Assembly (NCBI GenBank): GCA_965203735.1
Contig: OZ241909.1
Location: 1,240,001-1,304,000 of the forward strand
Direction of reading: 5' to 3'
DNA: 64,000 nt
Source: Bin55 sp965203735
GTDB lineage: Bacteria > Pseudomonadota > Gammaproteobacteria > Pseudomonadales > Azotimanducaceae
Below, piece after piece: positions 8,533 through 16,285 of this stretch; within the stretch, counting starts at the first letter, position 1; the number at the start of each line of letters is the position of its first letter. The notes below the pieces were generated by a model. The model made no database searches. It worked only from the letters and a program-made list of their open reading frames with translations, and had not been told where the DNA came from. The position numbers and the translations under genes are program-made.

Positions 8533-10773
8533 CTAGTTACGAGCAAGGTGCTTGTACTCAATGCCCCAGGTTCTAGGGGCGTTCAACATGCTTGTCAGAT
8601 TATTGAAGTCTATCGATCCAATCATGGATTCGTCATTCAGAATGTTCCGTACGAAGAATGAGACACGATGTCGTGAGCCAGTGAGTTGAATTCCAACTCG
8701 TGCCCCACCTTCAACTGCTCCGTCGTCCCGATACTCAAGACTCTCATACAAAGTGAACCTTAATGCACTCCTCATCGCCCAATCTGTAGCGACTTCGAAG
8801 TCTCCAATTTCAAGTGCTCTCTCGTAGCGCACCGAGAAGTTAACAATTCGCTCGGGCGAGTTGTAGAGATTGTTGCCATCAATGAGGTACTCGCCATTTG
8901 GTAGTTGTGGATCCGTAACTGTACAGCCGCTCAACAACGTTGCAGAGCCGCAACCGTTTACAGAGAGGTCGGAGTCGCTGAGTTCTGTGAAATTGAGACT
9001 CAATCCGCCGGTTACCAACCAAGACTCGTTCAAGAACCAGTCAAACTCCATCTCCGCTCCAGAACCCACAAGCGTCGCGACATTGATGAGTTCGTTGACG
9101 TTTGCTGCACCGCCGATCTTTGTAATCTGGAAGTCATCCACGCGATAGTTGTACAAAGCTGCATGTAGTCGAAGACGCTTGTCCAAGGTCAGTGCTTTAA
9201 CGCCGATTTCAACCGAGAGGCTTGACTCTGTGTCGCCGACTGAAACGGTGTCCTGAAAGAGCAGGCGGCCTTGTATGGACGGAGCCCGGTGGCCTTTCGC
9301 GACTCGTACGTAGCCATTGATACCCTCGGAAATCTTTGCGTTCGCGCTCACGTCCCAAGTCACGACAGTATCGTTTGGACTCACACTGATGGGACCGATT
9401 CCTCCAATTCCAAGAAAGGACAGAGGAGATTGTGTGCGTACCGCTGTGAAGTCTTTGCTGTCTGAAGACAATCTTAAGCCAGACGAAACATCCCAATCTT
9501 CATGGGAAATCAAGTCTATGGTTCCAAAAAGGGCAAAGGCCCGCGTGTCTTGTACCTGATTCACGTAGCCGTTCAAGGTATGAGGAACGAAGACAGTGTC
9601 AAAATTGAAAGTTTCGATTTCTAGATCTTCCAAAAAGGCGTAAAAGCCAACTAACCAATGGCGTGAACCGACTCTCCCTTCTAGTCGGAGCTCCTGCGTG
9701 ATCTGCAAGTGATTGTCCAGCGTATCTGCGGTTTGAGCGTCGAAGGGAATTCCTGGTCCTGGTCCTGAAGGAAATATCCCGCCAAACACGGAGCCATAGC
9801 CACCATCGACATCGCCTCTTGAAATTTGGTCCAGCACTGAGTGGATGCCAGAAATTGAGACCAAAGACATGTCACCCAGCCTGTGCTTCACCGTGGCAAA
9901 CAGTCCCAGCTGTTTTGACTCTTGGAAGTGTTGGTCGAAGGCGTCTAAGCTCACCTTGTCACGACTAAACCCATCGACGAACTCTCCTTCGCTTCCAGGT
10001 CGAATGGCGTTTGCATAGAAAATTGTGGGCGTTCCGTCCAATATGCGACCGTGAAGATTAATAAGGACGTTGGTTTGCTCTGTCGGTTGAACGTCAAGAA
10101 GCAAACGAAATGCGTAGTCTTCAAATCCGCCGAGAGCTTCGGAGACCTCTCGTCCCGGCGTTGTGTTGTCGATCCAGTCCCCCATGGCGTTTGCCATGAA
10201 AGCAAAGCGAACGTTTATGTTGCTATCGTTGAGGGGTTGGTTGAGAGCAATGTCCGCTCGCAGGTGGTCTCGTGCCCCCAAAGATAGTCTGAATTCTGAT
10301 GAGGAGTGGGGTGAAGGTTTCTTTGAGTCGAACTTTAGAATTCCGCCCGTGGTGTTGCGCCCAAACAATGTACCTTGAGGGCCCCGAAGAAGCTCCAGGC
10401 GTTCAATGTCGAACAGAGGAAAGCTCTTGGCGGCAGGGTTTTCGAGAATCACATCATCGTAGATGAACGAGATCGGTTGAGATGCATTGAGGTCAAAGTC
10501 TACATTTCCCATTCCTCTCACGTAGAACCGTGGCGCTAGTCTTCCGTTGGATGACTCGATGTGCAGACTAGGCAACCGATTTGCGAGTCCCAATACGTCT
10601 ATTCCACCTTGCAGTGCTTGGTCGATGTCCTCGTCCAGCATCACTCCCACAGACATTCCCACGTCCTGAATTGACTGATTTCGTTTTTTCGCAGTCACGA
10701 CAATTTCCTCAAGGACTTGGGGAATTGCACTGAACGAGAACAGTAGAAGTAGGAATGCAGTTAAGAGTCGCAT
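8533..10773 (-). CDS. TonB-dependent receptor
   Basis: Outer-membrane TonB-dependent receptor of 746 residues. The frame is open further upstream to 10833, but the start at 10773 is preferred because it begins a clean signal peptide (MRLLTAFLLLLFSFSAIPQ). The TonB-box region reads EEIVVTAKKRNQSIQDVGMS. The plug includes LELLRGPQGTLFGRNTTGGI, followed by a long barrel ending in YKHLARN. This form, with 'VVTAKKR' and 'RNTTGG', is typical of the large receptor families of gammaproteobacteria and sphingomonads that import siderophores, vitamins, glycans or lignin-type aromatics. The substrate cannot be read from the sequence. It lies downstream of the Rph-like gene on the same strand with a gap of 258 bases, so co-transcription is possible but unproven. 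Confidence 0.9.
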   Translation of the reverse strand: MRLLTAFLLLLFSFSAIPQVLEEIVVTAKKRNQSIQDVGMSVGVMLDEDIDQALQGGIDVLGLANRLPSLHIESSNGRLAPRFYVRGMGNVDFDLNASQPISFIYDDVILENPAAKSFPLFDIERLELLRGPQGTLFGRNTTGGILKFDSKKPSPHSSSEFRLSLGARDHLRADIALNQPLNDSNINVRFAFMANAMGDWIDNTTPGREVSEALGGFEDYAFRLLLDVQPTEQTNVLINLHGRILDGTPTIFYANAIRPGSEGEFVDGFSRDKVSLDAFDQHFQESKQLGLFATVKHRLGDMSLVSISGIHSVLDQISRGDVDGGYGSVFGGIFPSGPGPGIPFDAQTADTLDNHLQITQELRLEGRVGSRHWLVGFYAFLEDLEIETFNFDTVFVPHTLNGYVNQVQDTRAFALFGTIDLISHEDWDVSSGLRLSSDSKDFTAVRTQSPLSFLGIGGIGPISVSPNDTVVTWDVSANAKISEGINGYVRVAKGHRAPSIQGRLLFQDTVSVGDTESSLSVEIGVKALTLDKRLRLHAALYNYRVDDFQITKIGGAANVNELINVATLVGSGAEMEFDWFLNESWLVTGGLSLNFTELSDSDLSVNGCGSATLLSGCTVTDPQLPNGEYLIDGNNLYNSPERIVNFSVRYERALEIGDFEVATDWAMRSALRFTLYESLEYRDDGAVEGGARVGIQLTGSRHRVSFFVRNILNDESMIGSIDFNNLTSMLNAPRTWGIEYKHLARN

Positions 10774-11031
10774 GTGGAAAGATCTCGATCCTAGCAGTGC
10801 TAACAATATCAAAACGGGGCTATGCAATCGCAATCGGTTGGGATGGACGTGCTCTTGAAAGTCTCAAGACTCCGGTCCTCGCTCTGTATGAGCTCGACCA
10901 AACTCAACCACGAGGAGTTGCAGGACATCGACGAATCATTCCCGTGAATCACACGTCGCATCTAGAAGGCAAATCGATAGGGAGGTAAGCCTGATTGTCG
11001 GAGCATTGACTCTTGTTATGTTGTGAATAAC

Positions 11032-13668
11032 TCACCTATTGGATGGATCTGTGCTAGCGGCTGGAACCACTTGAACCGTTCCACTGTTTCCGTCTACGGT
11101 GAGCCGGTCACCGGTCTTTATCTTTCTCGTCGCATCGCCTAGTCCGAGTACCGCAGGAATACGAAATTCCCGCGCAATGATGGATCCGTGTGCAAGCATA
11201 CCGCCTATGTCGGTCACCAAAGCTGATGCCTGAGTCAATAGGGGTGTCCATGCAGGCGTAGTTGTAGGACACACAAGCACCGCACCTGGGATCATTTCTC
11301 CAGCTGACTCGGGGCTGGGGAGCACGCATGCGGTTGCAGTTACGATTCCAGGACTTACGGCGGAACCATGAAGTTTGTTTGAGTGTTGGGGACTTTCCCT
11401 CTTCGGAATCGGGAAATCAGGGTGGCTGCCGATTCTCATTGGAGGATTGAGGACTTTTCGAGACTCGCGTAGCTCCCTGAAGTAGCGCGCACGCTGCCGA
11501 ATCGCCGTAGAATCAATGGATTCGGTAGTCAATTCATCAAATGCCTTGTTGATCTCGTCGGTTGTTAAATGGAATACGTCCTCGGGCTGTTCAAGTGCTT
11601 CCTCCTCCTGGAGTCGGCGACCGAGCTCCAACGCCATTCGACGCAGTGGTTGCCACGCTCGCCCGAGGTTGGATTGCGCTTTGCCGCGGAGATAGTAGTC
11701 GCGCTGAGCACGTCGCAACAGACGATGAAACCGCACTCGGTTCCACAAGCCAAAGTGTCTTGCCGTTTGTCTTGTTGCAGATTCTCGTTGAGCGTTCAAT
11801 TCCGCATTTTGTCGATAGTAGTCGTAGCCCCGATCAACGATGAGAGCAAACAAGCCGTGGTAGATGATTGATGGCGACTCGCAAGGAGCAGGCTCTACGA
11901 AGTCGAGACTGAAGACTTGTTGCCCGTAGCGTTCGATGTAATCGCAAACACTTTGTTGAATTGCAGAAGACGAAGCCGAGTTTAGTACTGATTCCAGTCC
12001 GCTGGGCCCATGCTTCAAGACACAGTCGAGCAAGGCCACGTCGGAGCGAACTGCGCTTGCAATTTCAAAAAGGTTTCTTTGTGCTTCAGACGATTGGGTG
12101 TCGATTCCCGCCAACAGCAGGCTGCTGGTGAATCCAGCTTCACTCGAGTACTTATCAAAGAATTGATTGAGGCGAAGCTCGTGATTCCGTACAAGCGCCA
12201 TTCCATAGTACGATCCATTGAACCAATGGTCAGCTTCGCACCTCGCCAATTCCCATATTCCATCTAAGAGTTCCTTGCTAGACAGCTTGGATTCGTCAAC
12301 GTTGCCCCAGCGTTCTATGCAGGAGACATACTTTGGCAATGCATCGTGCAACCAACGTCGTAGCCATCGTTCTCTCTGTCGGAACGTGCTCCGCCATACA
12401 AGAATTCGTTGCTTAAGACCCTTTGAGGGACGCTTGGGCCGTAGGCTGTGTCGGGGTTTCTTTGGGGTTCCTACGCGTTTGTAAGCGTAACCGTTGACAG
12501 TTGGATGGACGACAAACGCCCACGGAGGTTGTGTATGTTGGTATTTGTAAATGGACCCATAGCTCCTCGCAAGGTTCCGACCCCAGGATTCTTGGAGTGC
12601 GACTGTGAGGAAGGTTTCTTCGAACAATCTACTGACGGGTCCTGGAACGTGTTCAACGAGTTGATGCCTCAATAAGAGGGCGTTTTCCTCTGGTGCCTCC
12701 CATGTAATGGATGTCAGGGGAACAGCGGGAAGACTAGTGATGGGGCGGGATTGCAGCAGGTGAACTTTACCTTTTGCCACTGCCCATTCGACATCTTGAG
12801 GGTTGCTCAAAAATTGCTTTTCTGCGCGAAGCGCTAGCTCTGCTATCTCGCGGAGAGTGGAAGGCATCAATAGAGACGTGGCTTGAGCTTTTTCCTTGAG
12901 TCTAGTAGCTCTTGAATGGTGGCTGCTTTTGTGTGTCGAGATCTCTGGCGTACTCCGAGTCTCGCTCTTGAACACATTCAACGACTCCCGGTTTAACACA
13001 AAGAAATCGGGAGTCAAAGTGCCGCCTACTGTAGCGTCACCAAGTCCGTGGCTTGCATTAACCAGAATTCTAGAGCGATCTCCAGTTGAGGGGTCGGCGG
13101 TAAAAGCGATCCCGGCAACTTCGGGCTGCACCATCTCTTGCAGAATGACTGCCATCTCAATCTTATCGAGTGCGTTTCCGAGCTTGTACCGATATGCCAT
13201 GGCTCTATCCGACCAAAGCGAAGCCCAACACCCGCGAACCGATGCGACTAGAGCCTCAATTCCAACCACATTGAGAAATGAGGAGTACTGACCCGCGAAA
13301 GACGCGTCTACGGTGTCCTCGTCCGTTGCAGACGACCGAATTGCCATCGGTAAACCCACTGGAAAGAGTTCCAATGCTTGTTCGAGCAATTCGTAAACAA
13401 CCGAAGGAAGGGGCGTATCCAGAAAGATCTGTTGAATCCTTTGGGACCCGTTGCGGAACGACAATGTTCGATCTGCTAACTCGGGAATTGCAAGTTCTTC
13501 GATCGCGGTTTCGAGCCTGGCTTCTAACGCGAAAATTCGATACACGTCAGTACAAAGCGCAACACTATTTGGAACTGGAAGGCCGGCATGTCTCAGACGA
13601 GCGAGCGCAAGTGCCTTACCGCCAACAGCCGATGGGTCGAGCAAATCGGAGTCGAGAGTTTTCAGCAT
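11032..13668 (-). CDS. Rph-like / PEP-synthase-like phosphotransferase
   Basis: 878-residue dikinase-fold enzyme. The N-terminal ATP-grasp (PPDK_N) half shows GGKALALARLRHAGLPVPNS, AIRSSATDEDTVDASFAGQY and VILQEMVQPEVAGIAFTADP. A long middle region, about residues 330-770, has no clear motif. The C-terminal swivelling phosphohistidine domain reads GGMLAHGSIIAREFRIPAVL, with the phosphate-carrying His at 827. The order ATP domain, substrate domain, terminal His domain, with no PEP-binding TIM barrel after the His domain, matches rifampicin phosphotransferases (Rph) and not true PEP synthase, where the barrel follows. The reaction would use ATP to phosphorylate a substrate, releasing AMP and phosphate. 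Rifampicin itself may not be the natural substrate; many environmental homologues are of unknown target. Confidence 0.8.
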   Translation of the reverse strand: MLKTLDSDLLDPSAVGGKALALARLRHAGLPVPNSVALCTDVYRIFALEARLETAIEELAIPELADRTLSFRNGSQRIQQIFLDTPLPSVVYELLEQALELFPVGLPMAIRSSATDEDTVDASFAGQYSSFLNVVGIEALVASVRGCWASLWSDRAMAYRYKLGNALDKIEMAVILQEMVQPEVAGIAFTADPSTGDRSRILVNASHGLGDATVGGTLTPDFFVLNRESLNVFKSETRSTPEISTHKSSHHSRATRLKEKAQATSLLMPSTLREIAELALRAEKQFLSNPQDVEWAVAKGKVHLLQSRPITSLPAVPLTSITWEAPEENALLLRHQLVEHVPGPVSRLFEETFLTVALQESWGRNLARSYGSIYKYQHTQPPWAFVVHPTVNGYAYKRVGTPKKPRHSLRPKRPSKGLKQRILVWRSTFRQRERWLRRWLHDALPKYVSCIERWGNVDESKLSSKELLDGIWELARCEADHWFNGSYYGMALVRNHELRLNQFFDKYSSEAGFTSSLLLAGIDTQSSEAQRNLFEIASAVRSDVALLDCVLKHGPSGLESVLNSASSSAIQQSVCDYIERYGQQVFSLDFVEPAPCESPSIIYHGLFALIVDRGYDYYRQNAELNAQRESATRQTARHFGLWNRVRFHRLLRRAQRDYYLRGKAQSNLGRAWQPLRRMALELGRRLQEEEALEQPEDVFHLTTDEINKAFDELTTESIDSTAIRQRARYFRELRESRKVLNPPMRIGSHPDFPIPKRESPQHSNKLHGSAVSPGIVTATACVLPSPESAGEMIPGAVLVCPTTTPAWTPLLTQASALVTDIGGMLAHGSIIAREFRIPAVLGLGDATRKIKTGDRLTVDGNSGTVQVVPAASTDPSNR

Positions 13669-14054
13669 TCAAAATCCACAAGACTTTGAGCTACTTCCGA
13701 GCGAGTTCATGACCACTTACTGAATCATGCTTGCGAGAATGCGCATTATCGGCTTATCGGAAATTTGTTGGCCTTCTTCATCGTCGGAGCAAAAGTCTGT
13801 TCGGGGAAAGGAAGAGGAGTGCATGTAGTTCAATCCACCCAATTCTCTTGTTTCGCGTCTTCCCCCACTCAATGACAGGGTTTGTGTATCGACGACCACT
13901 CGCATATGTGAGAGTACTCTCCTCAAACGTTCGCTACGTGAGACTAGTGAAGCAGAATGAAATCACTGCGAAGCCCAAAAAAATGCGGCCCACTCGTGTG
14001 GGCCGCACCGTCAAAGGGATGCAAGTGGGCAACCGATAGTCACCCGGATACTTG
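13669..14054. other. Intergenic region between groEL end and Rph-like gene start
   Basis: Contains the groEL terminator at 13977-14006. The remaining 300 bases hold only short open frames without recognisable sequence or a good ribosome-binding site. The promoter of the Rph-like gene should lie here, but no convincing -35/-10 pair was found. Confidence 0.5.
13977..14006 (-). terminator. Rho-independent terminator of groESL
   Basis: On the minus strand, a perfect 9-bp G+C-rich stem (gcggcccac against gtgggccgc, positions 13985-14006) closes a 4-base loop. It is followed by a run of seven T residues (complement of 13977-13983). It begins about 50 bases after the groEL stop codon. Confidence 0.9.
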
Positions 14055-15692
14055 CTACATCATTCCGCCCATGTCGGGCATTCCACCGCCGCCAGGTGCT
14101 GCAGGTGGTGTATCTTCCGGCATTTCGCTGATCATGGCTTCTGTCGTGATCATCAAACCAGCAACCGATGCCGCAGCTTGCAGGGCTGCTCGGACAACTT
14201 TAGCGGGATCTGGAATTCCAAGCTCAATCATGTCGCCATATTCGCCTGTAGATCCGTCGAATCCGTGATTGTTGTCAAGATCTCGAACTTTATCCACGAC
14301 TACGGCTGGTTCCGCGCCGGCGTTCTCCGCGATTTGACGCAGCGGATGGCTCATGGCTCGCAGTGCAATTTGAATGCCGACGTTTTGGTCTTCATTCTCG
14401 CCTCTGAGAACATCGATCTTCTGCAGTGCTCGGATGAGTGCAACTCCACCACCAGGCACAATACCTTCTTCAACCGCAGCTCGAGTTGAATGCAACGCAT
14501 CTTCGACGCGTGCCTTCTTCTCTTTCATCTCGATTTCCGTAGGTGCTCCAACCTTTATGACTGCTACGCCACCGGCAAGTTTTGCCAACCGTTCTTGGAG
14601 CTTTTCGCGATCGTAGTCAGATGTGGTGTCTTCAATCTCTTGACGAATCTGTTTGATACGTCCTTCGATTTCATCCTTCGCACCGGCACCGTCCACAATC
14701 GTGGTGTTTTCCTTGGTACTGGAAATCCGCTTCGCAGTCCCGAGATCGTCGAGTGAGGTTCCTTCTAGAGTCAAACCGACTTCTTCGGAAATGACCTGAG
14801 CACCGGTGAGTGTTGCAATGTCCTGCAACATAGCTTTGCGTCGATCACCAAAACCTGGTGCTTTTGCAGCGGCGATTTTTACGATCCCACGCATGTTGTT
14901 CACAACCAGGGTGGCCAACGCTTCGCCTTCAATGTCTTCGGCGATTACCATCAGCGATTTGCCGGACTTGGCTACGGACTCCAAGACAGGAATCATGTCT
15001 CGGATGTTAGAAATTTTCTTGTCGCACAACAATATGTACGGTTCTTCCAATTCCGCAGACATGGAATCTTGGTTGTTGATGAAATAAGGAGACAGGTATC
15101 CGCGGTCGAATTGCATTCCTTCGACCACATCGAGTTCGTTTTCGAGCCCGCTGCCTTCTTCTACGGTTATGACCCCTTCCTTACCAACTTTTTCCATCGC
15201 CTCGGCGATAATCTGGCCAACGGATGTGTCGCTATTGGCAGAAACCGTGCCAACCTGTGCAATGGACGTTGAGTCTTCGCAAGGAGTGGACATGTCCTCA
15301 ATTTCTCTAACTGCCGCAGCTACTGCTTTGTCAATTCCTCGTTTGAGGTCCATTGGATTCATGCCAGCGGCCACTGACTTCAGTCCTTCGACCAAAATAC
15401 CTTGTGCTAGCACTGTTGCAGTTGTAGTGCCATCACCGGCTTCATCGGAAGTTTGACTTGCGACTTCCTTGACCATCTGTGCACCCATGTTTTCGAACTT
15501 GTCCTGTAGTTCGATTTCCTTGGCTACTGAGACGCCATCCTTCGTCACGGTGGGTGCACCGAACGATTTGTCGAGGATCACATTACGTCCCTTTGGACCC
15601 AACGTAACCTTCACAGCATCCGCAAGAACATTGACGCCATTGAGCATTCTTGCTCGAGCGTCGTCTGAAAATTTGACTTCCTTTGCGCTCAT
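14055..15692 (-). CDS. groEL: Chaperonin GroEL (60 kDa)
   Basis: 545-residue ATP-dependent chaperonin that forms the double-ring folding chamber in the cytoplasm with GroES. Diagnostic stretches include GPKGRNVILDKSFGAPTVTK near the start, the nucleotide-site motif AGDGTTTATVLAQ, and the Gly/Met-rich tail ending GGGGMPDMGGMM. Full length, no breaks. A strong AGGAG ribosome-binding site precedes the ATG. It lies 22 bases after groES and shares its CIRCE-controlled promoter; a good terminator follows. Confidence 0.99.
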   Translation of the reverse strand: MSAKEVKFSDDARARMLNGVNVLADAVKVTLGPKGRNVILDKSFGAPTVTKDGVSVAKEIELQDKFENMGAQMVKEVASQTSDEAGDGTTTATVLAQGILVEGLKSVAAGMNPMDLKRGIDKAVAAAVREIEDMSTPCEDSTSIAQVGTVSANSDTSVGQIIAEAMEKVGKEGVITVEEGSGLENELDVVEGMQFDRGYLSPYFINNQDSMSAELEEPYILLCDKKISNIRDMIPVLESVAKSGKSLMVIAEDIEGEALATLVVNNMRGIVKIAAAKAPGFGDRRKAMLQDIATLTGAQVISEEVGLTLEGTSLDDLGTAKRISSTKENTTIVDGAGAKDEIEGRIKQIRQEIEDTTSDYDREKLQERLAKLAGGVAVIKVGAPTEIEMKEKKARVEDALHSTRAAVEEGIVPGGGVALIRALQKIDVLRGENEDQNVGIQIALRAMSHPLRQIAENAGAEPAVVVDKVRDLDNNHGFDGSTGEYGDMIELGIPDPAKVVRAALQAAASVAGLMITTEAMISEMPEDTPPAAPGGGGMPDMGGMM

Positions 15693-15714
15693 GTGTATCT
15701 CCTGTTGCTAGTGC

Positions 15715-16005
15715 CTAGTCTTCAACGACGCCAAAAATTTCGCTTTCCTGGAGGATTAGCAATTCCTCGCCATCAAGCTTTACTGTGTTGCCGCCGTACT
15801 GACCGAAAATCACTTTGTCACCGACTGAAACGTCGGGGGCACGTACATCGCCGTTGTCGAGAACTTTGCCTGGTCCAACTGCCAAGATTTCGCCTTGGCT
15901 AGGTTTTTCCGAAGCAGAATCCGGCAGTACGATACCGCCCGCCGACATCGTCTCTTCGTCGAGACGGCGTACAACGACTCTGTCCTGAAGTGGTCGAATA
16001 TTCAT
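15715..16005 (-). CDS. groES: Co-chaperonin GroES (10 kDa)
   Basis: 96-residue lid of the GroEL chamber. It starts MNIRPLQDRVVVRRLDEE. The mobile-loop region reads SAGGIVLPDSASEKPSQGEI, followed by VGDKVIFGQYGG, as expected for the family. The frame is open five codons further upstream, but the ATG at 16005 has GGGAG eight bases upstream and matches the usual start. First gene of the groESL operon. Confidence 0.98.
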   Translation of the reverse strand: MNIRPLQDRVVVRRLDEETMSAGGIVLPDSASEKPSQGEILAVGPGKVLDNGDVRAPDVSVGDKVIFGQYGGNTVKLDGEELLILQESEIFGVVED

Positions 16006-16039
16006 GTGTCTGTCTCCCAAGATTCTCTTGAAACAACGA

Positions 16040-16066
16040 TTAGCACTCTCAATATGAGAGTGCTAA
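16040..16066. promoter_or_regulatory. CIRCE operator (HrcA-binding site) upstream of groES
   Basis: Perfect match to the CIRCE consensus: TTAGCACTC, a 9-base spacer, then GAGTGCTAA. The symmetry extends beyond the classic element, giving 17-bp perfect arms (16035-16051 and 16055-16071) around a 3-base centre. It lies 34 bases upstream of the groES start and just downstream of the predicted -10 box, the usual place for HrcA repression. hrcA itself is not in this window. Confidence 0.95.
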
Positions 16067-16075
16067 TCGTTGCGT

Positions 16076-16103
16076 ATGATAGTGGCAACTTTTTTGATTT
16101 CAA
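16076..16103 (-). promoter_or_regulatory. groESL promoter
   Basis: Read on the minus strand, TTGAAA (16098-16103) and TATCAT (16076-16081) are separated by 16 bases, a good housekeeping promoter. The -35 box is part of CTTGAAA, the sigma-32 -35 consensus, but the -10 region fits sigma-32 poorly. Transcription would start at the edge of the CIRCE element. Confidence 0.65.
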
Positions 16104-16285
16104 GTCAAAAGTAGCAATTTCTTGGCTAAGATCAGAAGTTAGTCGCGTAGAGGTGTCGAAACTCGTAAAGAAAGTGGCTGTTTCTAATCGCCGGTGACTG
16201 ACATTAGGTATCCATTTAGGTCAATACTCGGGGGACCGAGGTCACCGTGTTTGGATTCTTCGAGGACGTCCTTCGAATCCCAATC

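Noticed and set aside
8401..8661. 86-codon plus-strand frame, and a tRNA-like TCGAATCCT stretch near 8453
   Set aside because: The frame overlaps the end of the second receptor gene in antisense and has no family pattern. The T-loop-like bases are not accompanied by an acceptor stem, D-arm or anticodon arm.
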